Below are positions 7,444-14,983 of a stretch of DNA of 33,813 bases, piece after piece. The first letter of the stretch is position 1, and each line of letters opens with the position of its first letter. The notes beneath the pieces are model-generated. The model saw only the letters and a list, made by a program, of their open reading frames with translations. It did not search any database and was not told the DNA's origin. The translations under genes were made by a program, and so were the position numbers. The stretch is from Clostridiales bacterium (GTDB lineage Bacteria; Bacillota; Clostridia; Lachnospirales; Lachnospiraceae). The stretch covers positions 1 to 33,813 of the forward strand of contig JALFSR010000035.1 in NCBI GenBank assembly GCA_022778745.1. The letters are read 5' to 3'.

Positions 7444-7986
7444 CTACATCGTCAAGTTTAAATTGGATAAATTCACATTATCTCCCAGCAGATTTGTAAA
7501 ATCCCCAGACAATTCTACATTTGCTGGCGTTACAATAAAAATCTTCTTAGAGATTTTCTGCAAATTACCTCCCATAGTATAACATGCTCCAGATGAGAAA
7601 TCAATAATTCGCTGTGCTGCTTCAATATTCATTCCTTCCAGATTTAATACCACACATTTGCCATGCAATAACACATCTGCAATCTCGCTTGCATCTTCGT
7701 ATCCTTTTGGCATAATCATACATACTTCAGATTGACTTGAAATAACTTTGGAAGAAGCTGTTGACTTCATAGGCACCACCTTATTTGTTTTTACTTTCTT
7801 TCTATCATCAACGGAAGTATTCTCTGTCTGATTTTCAGATTTTATCTCTTGTTTTGCCTGATGACTGAACTTACTTGAATCTTCATAAGAAGCTGTTTCC
7901 TCTTCTTCAATCATATCTTCTTCGTCAAATTCATCTTCTTCAGGCATTAATTTTATCTTTCCTAAAAAATCATCAAAAAATCCCAT
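7444..7986 (-). CDS. sepF: Cell division protein SepF
   Basis: SepF bundles FtsZ filaments and tethers the Z-ring to the membrane. This 180-residue protein has the expected three parts: an N-terminal amphipathic segment MGFFDDFLGKIKLM (membrane anchor), an acidic then Lys/Ser-rich linker (about residues 15-85), and the globular domain from about residue 88 (CMIMPKGYEDASEIADVLL, VVLNLEGMNIEAAQRIIDF, GACYTMGGNLQKI, IFIVTPANVEL). The length is slightly above B. subtilis SepF because of the linker. It lies between yggS and ylmH with gaps of 23 and 9 nt, so co-transcription is likely. Confidence 0.95.
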   Translation of the reverse strand: MGFFDDFLGKIKLMPEEDEFDEEDMIEEEETASYEDSSKFSHQAKQEIKSENQTENTSVDDRKKVKTNKVVPMKSTASSKVISSQSEVCMIMPKGYEDASEIADVLLHGKCVVLNLEGMNIEAAQRIIDFSSGACYTMGGNLQKISKKIFIVTPANVELSGDFTNLLGDNVNLSNLNLTM

Positions 7987-8009
7987 GCTTTTTCTCTCCT
8001 ATCTTTATT

Positions 8010-8690
8010 TTAGCGAGTACCAAAAATACCAGTTCCCACTCTTACCATCGTTGCTCCTTCTTCAATCGCAACTTCGTAATCGCCAGTCATACCCATTGAT
8101 AATTCTGACATACGTATATTATCAATGTTTTTCTCTCCAATGTCAACAGACAATTGCTTTAATTTCTTAAAATATATTCTATTTTCTTCTGCATTCTCTA
8201 CAAAAGGTGCAATTGTCATTAATCCAATAACGGAAATATTCTCTAATTGAGCGATTTCTCTCACTGCTGTCTCCACTTCTTCTTCCATAAAACCAAATTT
8301 TGATTCTTCTCTTGCAATATTCACTTCAAGAAGCACATTTGCAGTTACACCTGCTTTTTTGGCTTCTTCTGAAATCTGCTTTGCCAAACGAATACTGTCT
8401 ACAGAATGAATAAGCGTTGCTTTATCAATAATATACTTCACTTTGTTTCGTTGGAGATGTCCAATCATATGCCATTCCAGATCGGATGGCAACTGACCAA
8501 TTTTATCACAAATCTCCTGCACTTTATTTTCTCCAAATACACGCTGTCCCGCAGCTACCGCTTCCTCAATCATTGAAACTGGTTTTGTTTTACTGACTGC
8601 AATCAACTTTACTTCACAAGGTTTTCTTCCTGCTCTCTCACATGCCTGTATAATGTTTTGTCTTACTGTATTTAACTGTTCTTGTACCAA
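8010..8690 (-). CDS. yggS: YggS/PLPBP-family pyridoxal-phosphate homeostasis protein
   Basis: This protein of about 226 residues binds PLP without known catalysis and affects vitamin B6 and amino-acid homeostasis. Family signatures are VKLIAVSKTKP (PLP lysine), VFGENKVQEI, EWHMIGHLQRNKVKYI, LIHSVDS, LLEVNIAREESKFGF and LSMGMTGDYEVAIEEGATMVRVGTGIFG. A TTG at 8690 is the preferred start: the protein then begins (M)VQEQLNTVRQNI like its relatives, and GAGGTG is suitably spaced. A GTG at 8699 sits directly on that binding site. The yggS-sepF-ylmH order corresponds to ylmE-ylmF-ylmH of Bacillus. Confidence 0.92.
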   Translation of the reverse strand: MVQEQLNTVRQNIIQACERAGRKPCEVKLIAVSKTKPVSMIEEAVAAGQRVFGENKVQEICDKIGQLPSDLEWHMIGHLQRNKVKYIIDKATLIHSVDSIRLAKQISEEAKKAGVTANVLLEVNIAREESKFGFMEEEVETAVREIAQLENISVIGLMTIAPFVENAEENRIYFKKLKQLSVDIGEKNIDNIRMSELSMGMTGDYEVAIEEGATMVRVGTGIFGTR

Positions 8691-8815
8691 CCTAAACACC
8701 TCTGATTTCTCTAAAACTTAATAACTGCAAAATAAATAAAACGAATATTTCTAATCCGCTTTGCTGTGGTTAGACAGCATATCTGCAGCAATTTACTATA
8801 TCAATAGTTTCTTTA

Positions 8816-10195
8816 TTATTCATATAAAATTGTATTTTCTGCTGCTTGTGAAGCATCAAAAACAATTCTATCATACGCAGTGATTCCATTTACTCCGCCG
8901 TTATTTACAATATAATATTCTCCATCATCAGTCATTGTAAGAATATCTGCTCTCTGAAATATACAATATCCCTGATTTACATTATATACTCCTGTCACTG
9001 ACTCCATCTCTGAAATCGTATATTGTTCTGCGGTAGCTGGATTTACAATGACATCTCCTGCTTGAATTTCATCTGAATCAATGCAATACTGTGTATCAGT
9101 TTCTACTATAATCGCAGTTCCCACAAAGGTGGTGTTCGTACCGTCTGTTTTATTTACTCCATTAACTAATCGCTCTCCACCTTCTGCCAAATATTCTTTC
9201 GGAATTACAAAAAACTGTTTTTCTACTATGGAGGAAACTGGTATTTTTAGTCCAGAAATATTTTTTTCCACAATATGGAACTTGATATATCGCTGATCCA
9301 AATACGAAGAACCATATTTGGAAAGGCGAATCACCCCCATCTGCACATTATCAGGAGAAGTAATAATTGAAAACTCTCCATTCACGCTTGTTCCAACATC
9401 ATCTAAATACACTTTCAAATGATCTTTTTCTCCATACAACTTAGCATCTTTTTCTGAAATCGGAAATGTAATCGCAAATGCATCATCTGCAATGCACTTA
9501 TACGCAAACATTCCTGTCTCTTGAAGTTCCTCAGGATGAGAAATTTCTTTTTTCCAGTTTTTTTCATCCAAACATTCCATTGTCACACTTTCTGGTGTTA
9601 AATCTCCATAATTATCAGTTTGATACATAATAAATCCACTCGTCGGAGCTTCTACTTTTGCATATCCAGAAATCGTTCCCTGTTGTTCTAGCTGTTCTTT
9701 TGCAGAAACATTCAGCATCTCCATAACACTAGCATTAATATAATATTTTTGTTCCGATACTTTCTCCATATTCATTCCATCAAAATTTTGACTTGCTGTC
9801 TCTAATGACGATTTTATAGATGCAAGAGAAGCTTCGTTCATCTCTACACCACTCGCATAAATCCCCGCAAGCAGTTTAGAATATTCTCCAGTGGAATCAA
9901 TTGTCAATACAGTGGAACCAACTCTTACTTTTTTTCCCTCTTGTATATAATAATTGATATATCCCGGTGTGCCCATATAATAGTTTGTCTCTGTTCTCGT
10001 TATAATGCCCTCATATGAAGAATCCAATGCGTATGCAATCGGCGTCTCTACTTGAAAGACTTGTATATTCTTTTTCGTTAGATACCCGACTAACTGCACA
10101 ATCAAATAAAGAAAAATCGCACCAAATACAATTCCCACAAAATGGAAATGAGAAGGTTTCTTGTATTTTACAACTTTATTACTTCGCTGTTTCAT
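8816..10195 (-). CDS. HlyD-like membrane adaptor protein of unknown function
   Basis: This 459-residue protein has a basic N terminus, one membrane-spanning segment (about residues 20-41) and a large extracytoplasmic part. The segment IITRTETNYYMGTPGYINYYIQEGKKVRVGSTVLTID looks like a lipoyl/barrel-sandwich half, and SGYAKVEAPTSGFIMYQTD like the second half. A short helical hairpin lies between them (about 110-165), as in HlyD/RND-type adaptors. The usual partners, an ABC transporter or outer-membrane channel, are absent. It lies 117 nt upstream of yggS-sepF-ylmH, suggesting an envelope or division role, but that is inference. GGAGGAG precedes the ATG and a promoter lies at 10249-10277. Confidence 0.75.
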   Translation of the reverse strand: MKQRSNKVVKYKKPSHFHFVGIVFGAIFLYLIVQLVGYLTKKNIQVFQVETPIAYALDSSYEGIITRTETNYYMGTPGYINYYIQEGKKVRVGSTVLTIDSTGEYSKLLAGIYASGVEMNEASLASIKSSLETASQNFDGMNMEKVSEQKYYINASVMEMLNVSAKEQLEQQGTISGYAKVEAPTSGFIMYQTDNYGDLTPESVTMECLDEKNWKKEISHPEELQETGMFAYKCIADDAFAITFPISEKDAKLYGEKDHLKVYLDDVGTSVNGEFSIITSPDNVQMGVIRLSKYGSSYLDQRYIKFHIVEKNISGLKIPVSSIVEKQFFVIPKEYLAEGGERLVNGVNKTDGTNTTFVGTAIIVETDTQYCIDSDEIQAGDVIVNPATAEQYTISEMESVTGVYNVNQGYCIFQRADILTMTDDGEYYIVNNGGVNGITAYDRIVFDASQAAENTILYE

Positions 10196-10248
10196 GAAAC
10201 TCCTCCAATTAATAGTTATGCATCCTGTTTTGTTTTTGCACTTATACT

Positions 10249-10277
10249 ATTATATATGTTTTTTTTGAATATGAAAA
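10249..10277 (-). promoter_or_regulatory. Sigma-A promoter for the HlyD-like gene
   Basis: On the minus strand TTTTCA (10272-10277) and TATAAT (10249-10254) are separated by 17 nt, about 53 nt before the ATG at 10195. This lies in the 246-nt divergent region shared with the DUF378 gene; I found no equally good promoter for the plus strand. Confidence 0.5.
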
Positions 10278-10441
10278 GGGGTTTCAGAAAATAATACTGT
10301 TTTTTTTGGAAATATTTAACATAATAAGATGTCAATATTCATGAAACACTACTAAAAGAAACTAGAATAACTGTATAGACAGCTTTTTGCTCAAAACAGT
10401 CATTCTCTTTTCAAATAAACTTACACAATTAGGAGGTTATT

Positions 10442-10648
10442 ATGAATTCACATGCTTTAGACTATACTGCATTAACGATTGCTATTATTGGAGCAATCAA
10501 TTGGGGATTAATTGGATTTTTTCGATTTGATCTTGTCGCTTTTTTATTTGGAGATATGAGTTGGCTTTCTCGGATTATCTATGCAATAGTTGGAATTTGC
10601 GGACTTTATCTTATTACATTATTTGGCCGTCTTGACACGTCCCGATAA
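10442..10648 (+). CDS. DUF378 family small membrane protein
   Basis: This 68-residue protein is the only supported plus-strand gene. It has two hydrophobic segments (about residues 8-30 and 40-62) and the family motif AIIGAINWGLIGFFRFDLVAFLFG, also seen in B. subtilis YuzA. Function is unknown. AGGAGG lies 5 nt before the ATG. It is transcribed divergently from the HlyD-like gene and convergently with the P-loop protein gene, with a strong hairpin between the latter two stops. Confidence 0.88.
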   Translation: MNSHALDYTALTIAIIGAINWGLIGFFRFDLVAFLFGDMSWLSRIIYAIVGICGLYLITLFGRLDTSR

Positions 10649-10754
10649 CCAATATCCTATGATACTAGATGAAACATAATAATGTTTCGCTGATTCGCGT
10701 ATGGCAATAAATGAAAATATAAGTATTATTTTGGATTTTCCTTATGTCCTCGCG

Positions 10755-10797
10755 TAAAAAGGTGTTTTCAAAAACTACTCAGTTTTTGAAAACACCT
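10755..10797 (-). terminator. Strong terminator hairpin between convergent genes
   Basis: A perfect 17-bp stem (10760-10776 with 10781-10797) closes a 4-nt loop. On the minus strand it is followed by TTTT, 12 nt past the stop of the P-loop protein gene. The plus-strand gene ends 111 nt before it; its 3' side on that strand has no long T-run, though the stem may stop transcription both ways. Confidence 0.82.
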
Positions 10798-10809
10798 GAC
10801 ATCTTATTA

Positions 10810-11229
10810 TTATAAGGAGATAACGATATGTTTTTTAATCTCATCTGACATCTCAATTTCGTCAACTGAAACACTTACTACAAAAGTAACGTTATATTTT
10901 TTACCAATCTCGTCTAATGCAAGAATTGCTTCTGTGATATCTTTTCCTTCTAAATTGGATAATTTAAGGAAACTGTCAAGATACATCTGCTCTAAATCAT
11001 GATCCTGTGAAATAATACCACAAATAAATCCTAAAAATCCTTCATAAGTTGTAATCGGATATTCCGAAACATTGATCAAACGAACCTTATTACTCAGTTC
11101 ATACATATGTTTTGCACTCTTATCTAAGTAAACAACAGAACCTTCTGCTTCTGTAACTGCCTTGTTTACTTTTTCTAATAAATATTTTGTTTTACCTTTA
11201 CCCTTTTTTCCAGAAATAATTTGAACCAT
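10810..11229 (-). CDS. Small P-loop NTPase-like protein of unknown function
   Basis: This 139-residue protein begins MVQIISGKKGKGKTKYLLEKV, where GKKGKGKT is a Walker A motif. VVYLDKS and ITEAILALDEIGKKYNVTFVVSVSV could provide the Walker B strand and following elements. In related genomes short proteins like this are often labelled PilT-like, but nothing here suggests pilus retraction and no pilus genes are near. It has its own promoter, a hairpin at the 5' end of the transcript, a good AAGGAGG site and a terminator, so it is a single-gene unit. Confidence 0.75.
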   Translation of the reverse strand: MVQIISGKKGKGKTKYLLEKVNKAVTEAEGSVVYLDKSAKHMYELSNKVRLINVSEYPITTYEGFLGFICGIISQDHDLEQMYLDSFLKLSNLEGKDITEAILALDEIGKKYNVTFVVSVSVDEIEMSDEIKKHIVISL

Positions 11230-11274
11230 GTCGATTCCTCCTTATGCATTTATTGTGTTATGTAATTCTGAAAT

Positions 11275-11309
11275 ATTCATAGCTGTCAGTAAACTTAACA
11301 GCTATGAAT
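11275..11309 (-). promoter_or_regulatory. 12-bp perfect inverted repeat in the 5' leader of the P-loop protein gene
   Basis: ATTCATAGCTGT (11275-11286) and ACAGCTATGAAT (11298-11309) are perfect inverted copies around an 11-nt loop. They lie between the promoter at 11325-11353 and the ribosome binding site, starting roughly 10 nt after the expected transcript 5' end. It could protect the mRNA or be an operator or regulatory hairpin. No T-run follows, so it is not a simple terminator. Confidence 0.6.
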
Positions 11310-11324
11310 TTATTCTCTGTCTCA

Positions 11325-11353
11325 ATTATAGTATAAATAGCAAAAAATCGCAA
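11325..11353 (-). promoter_or_regulatory. Sigma-A promoter for the P-loop protein gene
   Basis: TTGCGA (11348-11353) and the consensus TATAAT (11325-11330) are 17 nt apart on the minus strand. The -35 lies inside an AT-rich inverted repeat (AAAAAATC/GATTTTTT, about 11342-11361) that might also weakly terminate transcription from mgsA. Confidence 0.65.
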
Positions 11354-11407
11354 GATTTTTTTTGAATTTTTCGTAAAAAAAGCTCATTTTTCACTTATAA
11401 AGCTCTG

Positions 11408-11800
11408 TTATTTGTAAGCTTCACGCCATTCCAAATCACCACGTTCTAAAGAGCGAATTAAAAGTTCTGCAGTAGCAAGATTTGTCGCTACAGGAATGGA
11501 ACGATCGTCACATAACATCAAAATGTTTTTAATATCTGTCTGTGGTTTTGCTGCTTCTGGATCTCTTAAAAAAATCATTAAATCTAATACATTATTTTCA
11601 ATCTGAGCTCCAAGCTGCACATCTCCTCCCAAATGTCCTGCTAAAAATTTATGAACATTTAAATTTGTAACTTCCTCAATTAATCTTCCTGTTGTCCCTG
11701 TCGCATATAAATTATGTTTGCTTAATATACTGCGATATGCAACACAGAAATTCTGCATTAACTTTTTCTTTGAATCATGAGCCATAAATCCAACATTCAT
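11408..11800 (-). CDS. mgsA: Methylglyoxal synthase
   Basis: This 130-residue enzyme converts dihydroxyacetone phosphate to methylglyoxal and phosphate, a bypass of lower glycolysis. It matches MgsA along its whole length: NVGFMAHDSKKKLM, YATGTTGRLIEE, the AGHLGGDVQLGAQI core with phosphate-binding and catalytic residues, and MIFLRDPEAAKPQ containing the active-site DP. The C-terminal half includes CDDRSIPVATNLATAELLI. It is the last gene of the rod-shape/Min run, 5 nt after rodA, so its expression appears tied to cell-envelope genes. Confidence 0.95.
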   Translation of the reverse strand: MNVGFMAHDSKKKLMQNFCVAYRSILSKHNLYATGTTGRLIEEVTNLNVHKFLAGHLGGDVQLGAQIENNVLDLMIFLRDPEAAKPQTDIKNILMLCDDRSIPVATNLATAELLIRSLERGDLEWREAYK

Positions 11801-11805
11801 AGATA

Positions 11806-12993
11806 TTACCTCCTATTTAGTTCTAGTTTTCCTCTTTGCAACCCAATATTTAACACAAAGCCAATCATTATAAAGGAACTTACGAGAGAACTCAGTCCTG
11901 CACTAATAAATGGAAGTGGAATACCTGTATTTGGCAGTATTAACGTAGCCACTCCAATATTAATAAAGCTCTGTGCTGCAAGCAATGTGGCAATGCTACA
12001 TCCAGCAATTAAACCTCCGATATAATTACTTGCTCTAGAAATACGGATACATTCGTATGCAATTAATCCAATCAAAACGATAATTGCAGCTGAACCAACA
12101 AATCCTAATTCTTCTCCTACTACAGCAAAAATAAAGTCACATTGCTCTTCTGAAAGGAAATTTCCGTTCTTTACTGATTCATAGGTTGTCGTGTTCAACC
12201 CTTTTCCAAAAAACTGACCACTTCCAATTGCCATAATAGAGTTTGTTTGTTGATAAACCAAATCTTTATGCTGTCCTGGAAAGAAATAAGCATTGATACG
12301 ATTTAACTGATGTGGCTTTAAAACCTCACAGTCAATTAAATAGTTCAATAATGTCTGACCTGGCTGATATACTGCAAACAATAAAATTACTGCCAATATG
12401 GCAACTACTATGGAAACACCGTACACCCATTTGGAACTGATTCCTGACAAATAAAGCATAACGATGACAGTCAGCAAAATTACAATTGTTGTTGATAAAT
12501 CTGGCTGCATCAAAATTAAAAAACATGGAATTGCTGCAATCATAAGATAGGCAAATAATGGAATAACATGATTAATTTTTTCTCTAAATTTGCATAAAAA
12601 TGCGGTTCCTACTAAAATAATTGCTATTTTGGAAAACTCTGATGGCTGGATTGTTCCAAATCCAGGAATCGAAATCCATCTTTTTGCTCCTAAATAGTTA
12701 TTTCCCGCAAACTTTACATAAATTAAGACTGCTACATTAACAACAAAAATTACAGCTGCAAATTTCAGCACTTTTTTATAATCAATCAGTGAAATAGCAA
12801 TCATACATACAATTCCAATGCCAACACCTAATATTTGCTTTTGTGTCGTATCAAGCAAGCCGTCTTCTACCTCATTAACGGTAGCACTATGCACCATAAA
12901 TATACCTATGACACTTAGTATTAAAACATAGAAAATTAATCGGAAATCATAGTTTTCCATTTTATATCCTAATCTTCTAAATATTTTCTTCAT
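11806..12993 (-). CDS. rodA: Rod-shape SEDS glycosyltransferase RodA
   Basis: This 395-residue polytopic membrane protein is a peptidoglycan polymerase of the SEDS family that works with a class B PBP in cell elongation. About ten hydrophobic segments are visible. Signatures include FMVHSAT, IPGFGTIQPSEFSKIAIIL, NSIMAIGSGQFFGKGL, EEQCDFIFAVVGEELGF (with the conserved Asp) and NTGIPLPFISAGLSSL. Grouping with mreC, mreD and a PBP2 supports RodA rather than FtsW. The start is uncertain: the ATG at 12993 has no clear binding site but directly follows the TAG of a small ORF (TAGATG, possible coupling). An in-frame ATG at 12960 has AGGA 6 nt before it and gives a protein 11 residues shorter. Confidence 0.92.
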   Translation of the reverse strand: MKKIFRRLGYKMENYDFRLIFYVLILSVIGIFMVHSATVNEVEDGLLDTTQKQILGVGIGIVCMIAISLIDYKKVLKFAAVIFVVNVAVLIYVKFAGNNYLGAKRWISIPGFGTIQPSEFSKIAIILVGTAFLCKFREKINHVIPLFAYLMIAAIPCFLILMQPDLSTTIVILLTVIVMLYLSGISSKWVYGVSIVVAILAVILLFAVYQPGQTLLNYLIDCEVLKPHQLNRINAYFFPGQHKDLVYQQTNSIMAIGSGQFFGKGLNTTTYESVKNGNFLSEEQCDFIFAVVGEELGFVGSAAIIVLIGLIAYECIRISRASNYIGGLIAGCSIATLLAAQSFINIGVATLILPNTGIPLPFISAGLSSLVSSFIMIGFVLNIGLQRGKLELNRR

Positions 12994-13125
12994 CTAAATA
13001 CCATGCAGGATAATCTCTCCTTCATTTGTTAGGAAAGAATGCAACTGGCATTTCTTAACCTGCTTCCTTTCTAAAACTGTCTGTAAATATATTTTTCTGT
13101 CGAAAAATGGATCATTCATTTCCAT
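12994..13125 (-). CDS. Possible 43-residue protein between minE and rodA
   Basis: The 145-nt gap between minE and rodA holds an ORF starting MEMNDPFFDRKIYLQ and ending EGEIILHGI, with a TAG that touches the ATG of rodA. AGGAA lies about 10 nt before its ATG, a weak site. Its composition (mixed charged and hydrophobic, no long low-complexity run) looks protein-like, and the TAGATG junction would allow coupled translation into rodA. I do not recognise a family. It could equally be an untranslated spacer. Confidence 0.35.
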   Translation of the reverse strand: MEMNDPFFDRKIYLQTVLERKQVKKCQLHSFLTNEGEIILHGI

Positions 13126-13138
13126 TTTCGTATTTTTC

Positions 13139-13417
13139 CTAGGAAAGAGAAGAAGATGTCTTTTTTCCCTTAATTGGAATATTTGCATATAATGATTGTC
13201 TTCCCTCTCCTGTCTGTTCATCCGTCTTTTCCTTTGTAATACGAATATCAAATTCACCCGTATCAACTAACATATATTTTGATATGACTTGAATCATATC
13301 ATCTTTCATCCTCTCCATTACTTCTGGTGAACAATCCACCCGTTCGGAGATTAGGAGTAATTTCAGCCTGTCTTTTGCAATTGTACCAGAAGTCTGTTTC
13401 TTCGGTGTATGACTCAT
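13139..13417 (-). CDS. minE: Cell division topological specificity factor MinE
   Basis: This 92-residue protein stimulates MinD ATPase and drives Min oscillation in organisms that have it. The stretch KDRLKLLLISERVDCSPEVM and MIQVISKYMLVDTGEFDIRITK match the anti-MinCD helix/strand and the dimerisation domain. A Thr/Lys-rich N terminus precedes it. Length is close to the 88 residues of E. coli MinE. It follows minD by 16 nt with AGGAGG 9 nt before the ATG. Confidence 0.92.
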   Translation of the reverse strand: MSHTPKKQTSGTIAKDRLKLLLISERVDCSPEVMERMKDDMIQVISKYMLVDTGEFDIRITKEKTDEQTGEGRQSLYANIPIKGKKTSSSLS

Positions 13418-13433
13418 ATGACTGATCCTCCTT

Positions 13434-14225
13434 TTATTTTTTACTGAAAATAGCTCCCAGTTTCTTTAAAAATCCTGTCTTTACATCTAAATTCAGCATT
13501 TCTACATGTTCTCCCATAATACGACGGCTAATATTTAAAAATGCTTGTCCAGCCAATGTATTGCCTCCTACAAGAGAATCTCCATTATTTGTTGCAATTA
13601 CTACATTTTCATCATCTGGAATTGCACCGATAATATTCACAGATAAAATATCCATCACATCATCAATCGACATCATATCGCCTCGCTTTACCATATCCAT
13701 ACGAATGCGATTTAATACTAAATCGATCGGCTGAATCTGAGCAGCTTCCAACAACCCAATAATACGGTCGGCATCTCGAATCGCAGACACTTCCGGCGTC
13801 GTGACAACAACTGCACGATCTGCACCAGCAATCGCATTTTTAAACCCCTGCTCAATTCCCGCCGGACAATCAAGCAGTACATAGTCAAATTCTTCTCTTA
13901 ACTCATCAGTAAGCTTTTTCATCTGCTCTGGTGTAACCGCAGATTTATCTCTCGTCTGTGCAGATGGAAGAAGCACTAAATTGGGATAATTTTTATCTTT
14001 AATTAATGCCTGTTTAATTCGGCAGTTTCCTTCTACTACATCTACAAGATTATATACAATTCTGTTTTCTAATCCGAGCACAACATCAAGATTTCTTAAT
14101 CCAATATCTGTATCAATTAATACAACTTTATTCCCTAACTGTGCCAGACCTGTTCCAATATTTGCGGAAGCGGTTGTTTTTCCAACTCCGCCTTTTCCAG
14201 ACGTAATTACAATTACTTCACTCAT
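13434..14225 (-). CDS. minD: Septum site-determining ATPase MinD
   Basis: This 263-residue ParA/MinD ATPase binds the membrane when ATP-bound and recruits MinC to block FtsZ assembly away from mid-cell. The deviant Walker A KGGVGKTT is at residues 11-18. IDTDIGLRNLDVVLGLENRIVYNLVDV and YVLLDCPAGIEQGF are further family signatures. The C-terminal end FLKKLGAIFSKK is the expected amphipathic membrane-targeting helix. It lies between minC and minE with short gaps. Confidence 0.97.
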   Translation of the reverse strand: MSEVIVITSGKGGVGKTTASANIGTGLAQLGNKVVLIDTDIGLRNLDVVLGLENRIVYNLVDVVEGNCRIKQALIKDKNYPNLVLLPSAQTRDKSAVTPEQMKKLTDELREEFDYVLLDCPAGIEQGFKNAIAGADRAVVVTTPEVSAIRDADRIIGLLEAAQIQPIDLVLNRIRMDMVKRGDMMSIDDVMDILSVNIIGAIPDDENVVIATNNGDSLVGGNTLAGQAFLNISRRIMGEHVEMLNLDVKTGFLKKLGAIFSKK

Positions 14226-14257
14226 GTCTTACTCCTCCTGGATTTTGGTTTTGCCTT

Positions 14258-14968
14258 TTAATACATGACCAATGGTCGAATATGAATGTGACCTCTTTCT
14301 ATTTTTGCAATTTGAGGTTCACCTGTATCAGATGGCCGTCCAGCTGCTGGAAGCATTACATTTCCTATTCGCAAATGAGTTGTGTCCATATTTAATGCAG
14401 CGATAAAAGCCTCTTTTCTACCTCCTGCCCCTGCATACACTGTTCCTTTAATAGAACCTAATACGACAATGTTTCCACGGGCAATCAGCTTTGCTCCATT
14501 TTGTATATCACCTAACACTACAATACTTGATTCAGATTCTATCATTTGTCCAGCATGTAATGTTCCTTTATAAAACTGTCCTTTATTTCCTAAACAACAA
14601 TCATCTAAAGAATTCCATTTATTTACTGCTAAATGTGTGGAGCAGACAGTTTGCTGTTCTTTTTGTTCCTTTAAACTTGCCCAGTCCACTGCTCGATGAA
14701 ATAATTCTTCGGTATCTTTTTCGTTTTGCATAATACAAACGATGTTTAACTGGCTGTAAGATTCAATGATTTCCAGAAGTTCTCGCTGTTGTTCCGTATC
14801 CAATACTCTTCCTTCAAATGTGAGAGCTAACCGAACATTGCGAAAAAAATCTGCCGATTCTCTCAGTTTTTCTTTTAATACCTCTTTCAGCATCTCAAAT
14901 GATGCATCTGGATCAAGATAAACTGTGATTCCATATCGGTTTCCTTTTAACATAACCAGTTGTTTCAT
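14258..14968 (-). CDS. minC: Septum site-determining protein MinC
   Basis: This 236-residue FtsZ inhibitor has an N-terminal FtsZ-binding domain (about residues 1-110) and a C-terminal beta-helix dimerisation domain. The latter reads GTLHAGQMIESESSIVVLGD, QNGAKLIARGNIVVLGSIKG and TVYAGAGGRKEAFIAAL, the last part being the MinD-interacting signature. A short linker with two Cys residues (SLDDCCLGNKG) lies between the domains. The gene follows PBP2 by 15 nt and has GAGGTGAG before the ATG. Confidence 0.93.
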   Translation of the reverse strand: MKQLVMLKGNRYGITVYLDPDASFEMLKEVLKEKLRESADFFRNVRLALTFEGRVLDTEQQRELLEIIESYSQLNIVCIMQNEKDTEELFHRAVDWASLKEQKEQQTVCSTHLAVNKWNSLDDCCLGNKGQFYKGTLHAGQMIESESSIVVLGDIQNGAKLIARGNIVVLGSIKGTVYAGAGGRKEAFIAALNMDTTHLRIGNVMLPAAGRPSDTGEPQIAKIERGHIHIRPLVMY

Positions 14969-14983
14969 AACTCACCTCGAATT

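Noticed and set aside
8762-8792. TGCTGT/ACAGCA hairpin between the HlyD-like gene and yggS as a terminator
   Set aside because: The stem is only 6 bp and no T-run follows on either strand.
13126-13266. N-terminal extension of the small minE-rodA ORF into minE
   Set aside because: This part overlaps minE in another frame where MinE is well conserved; only the part after the minE stop can be considered a gene.
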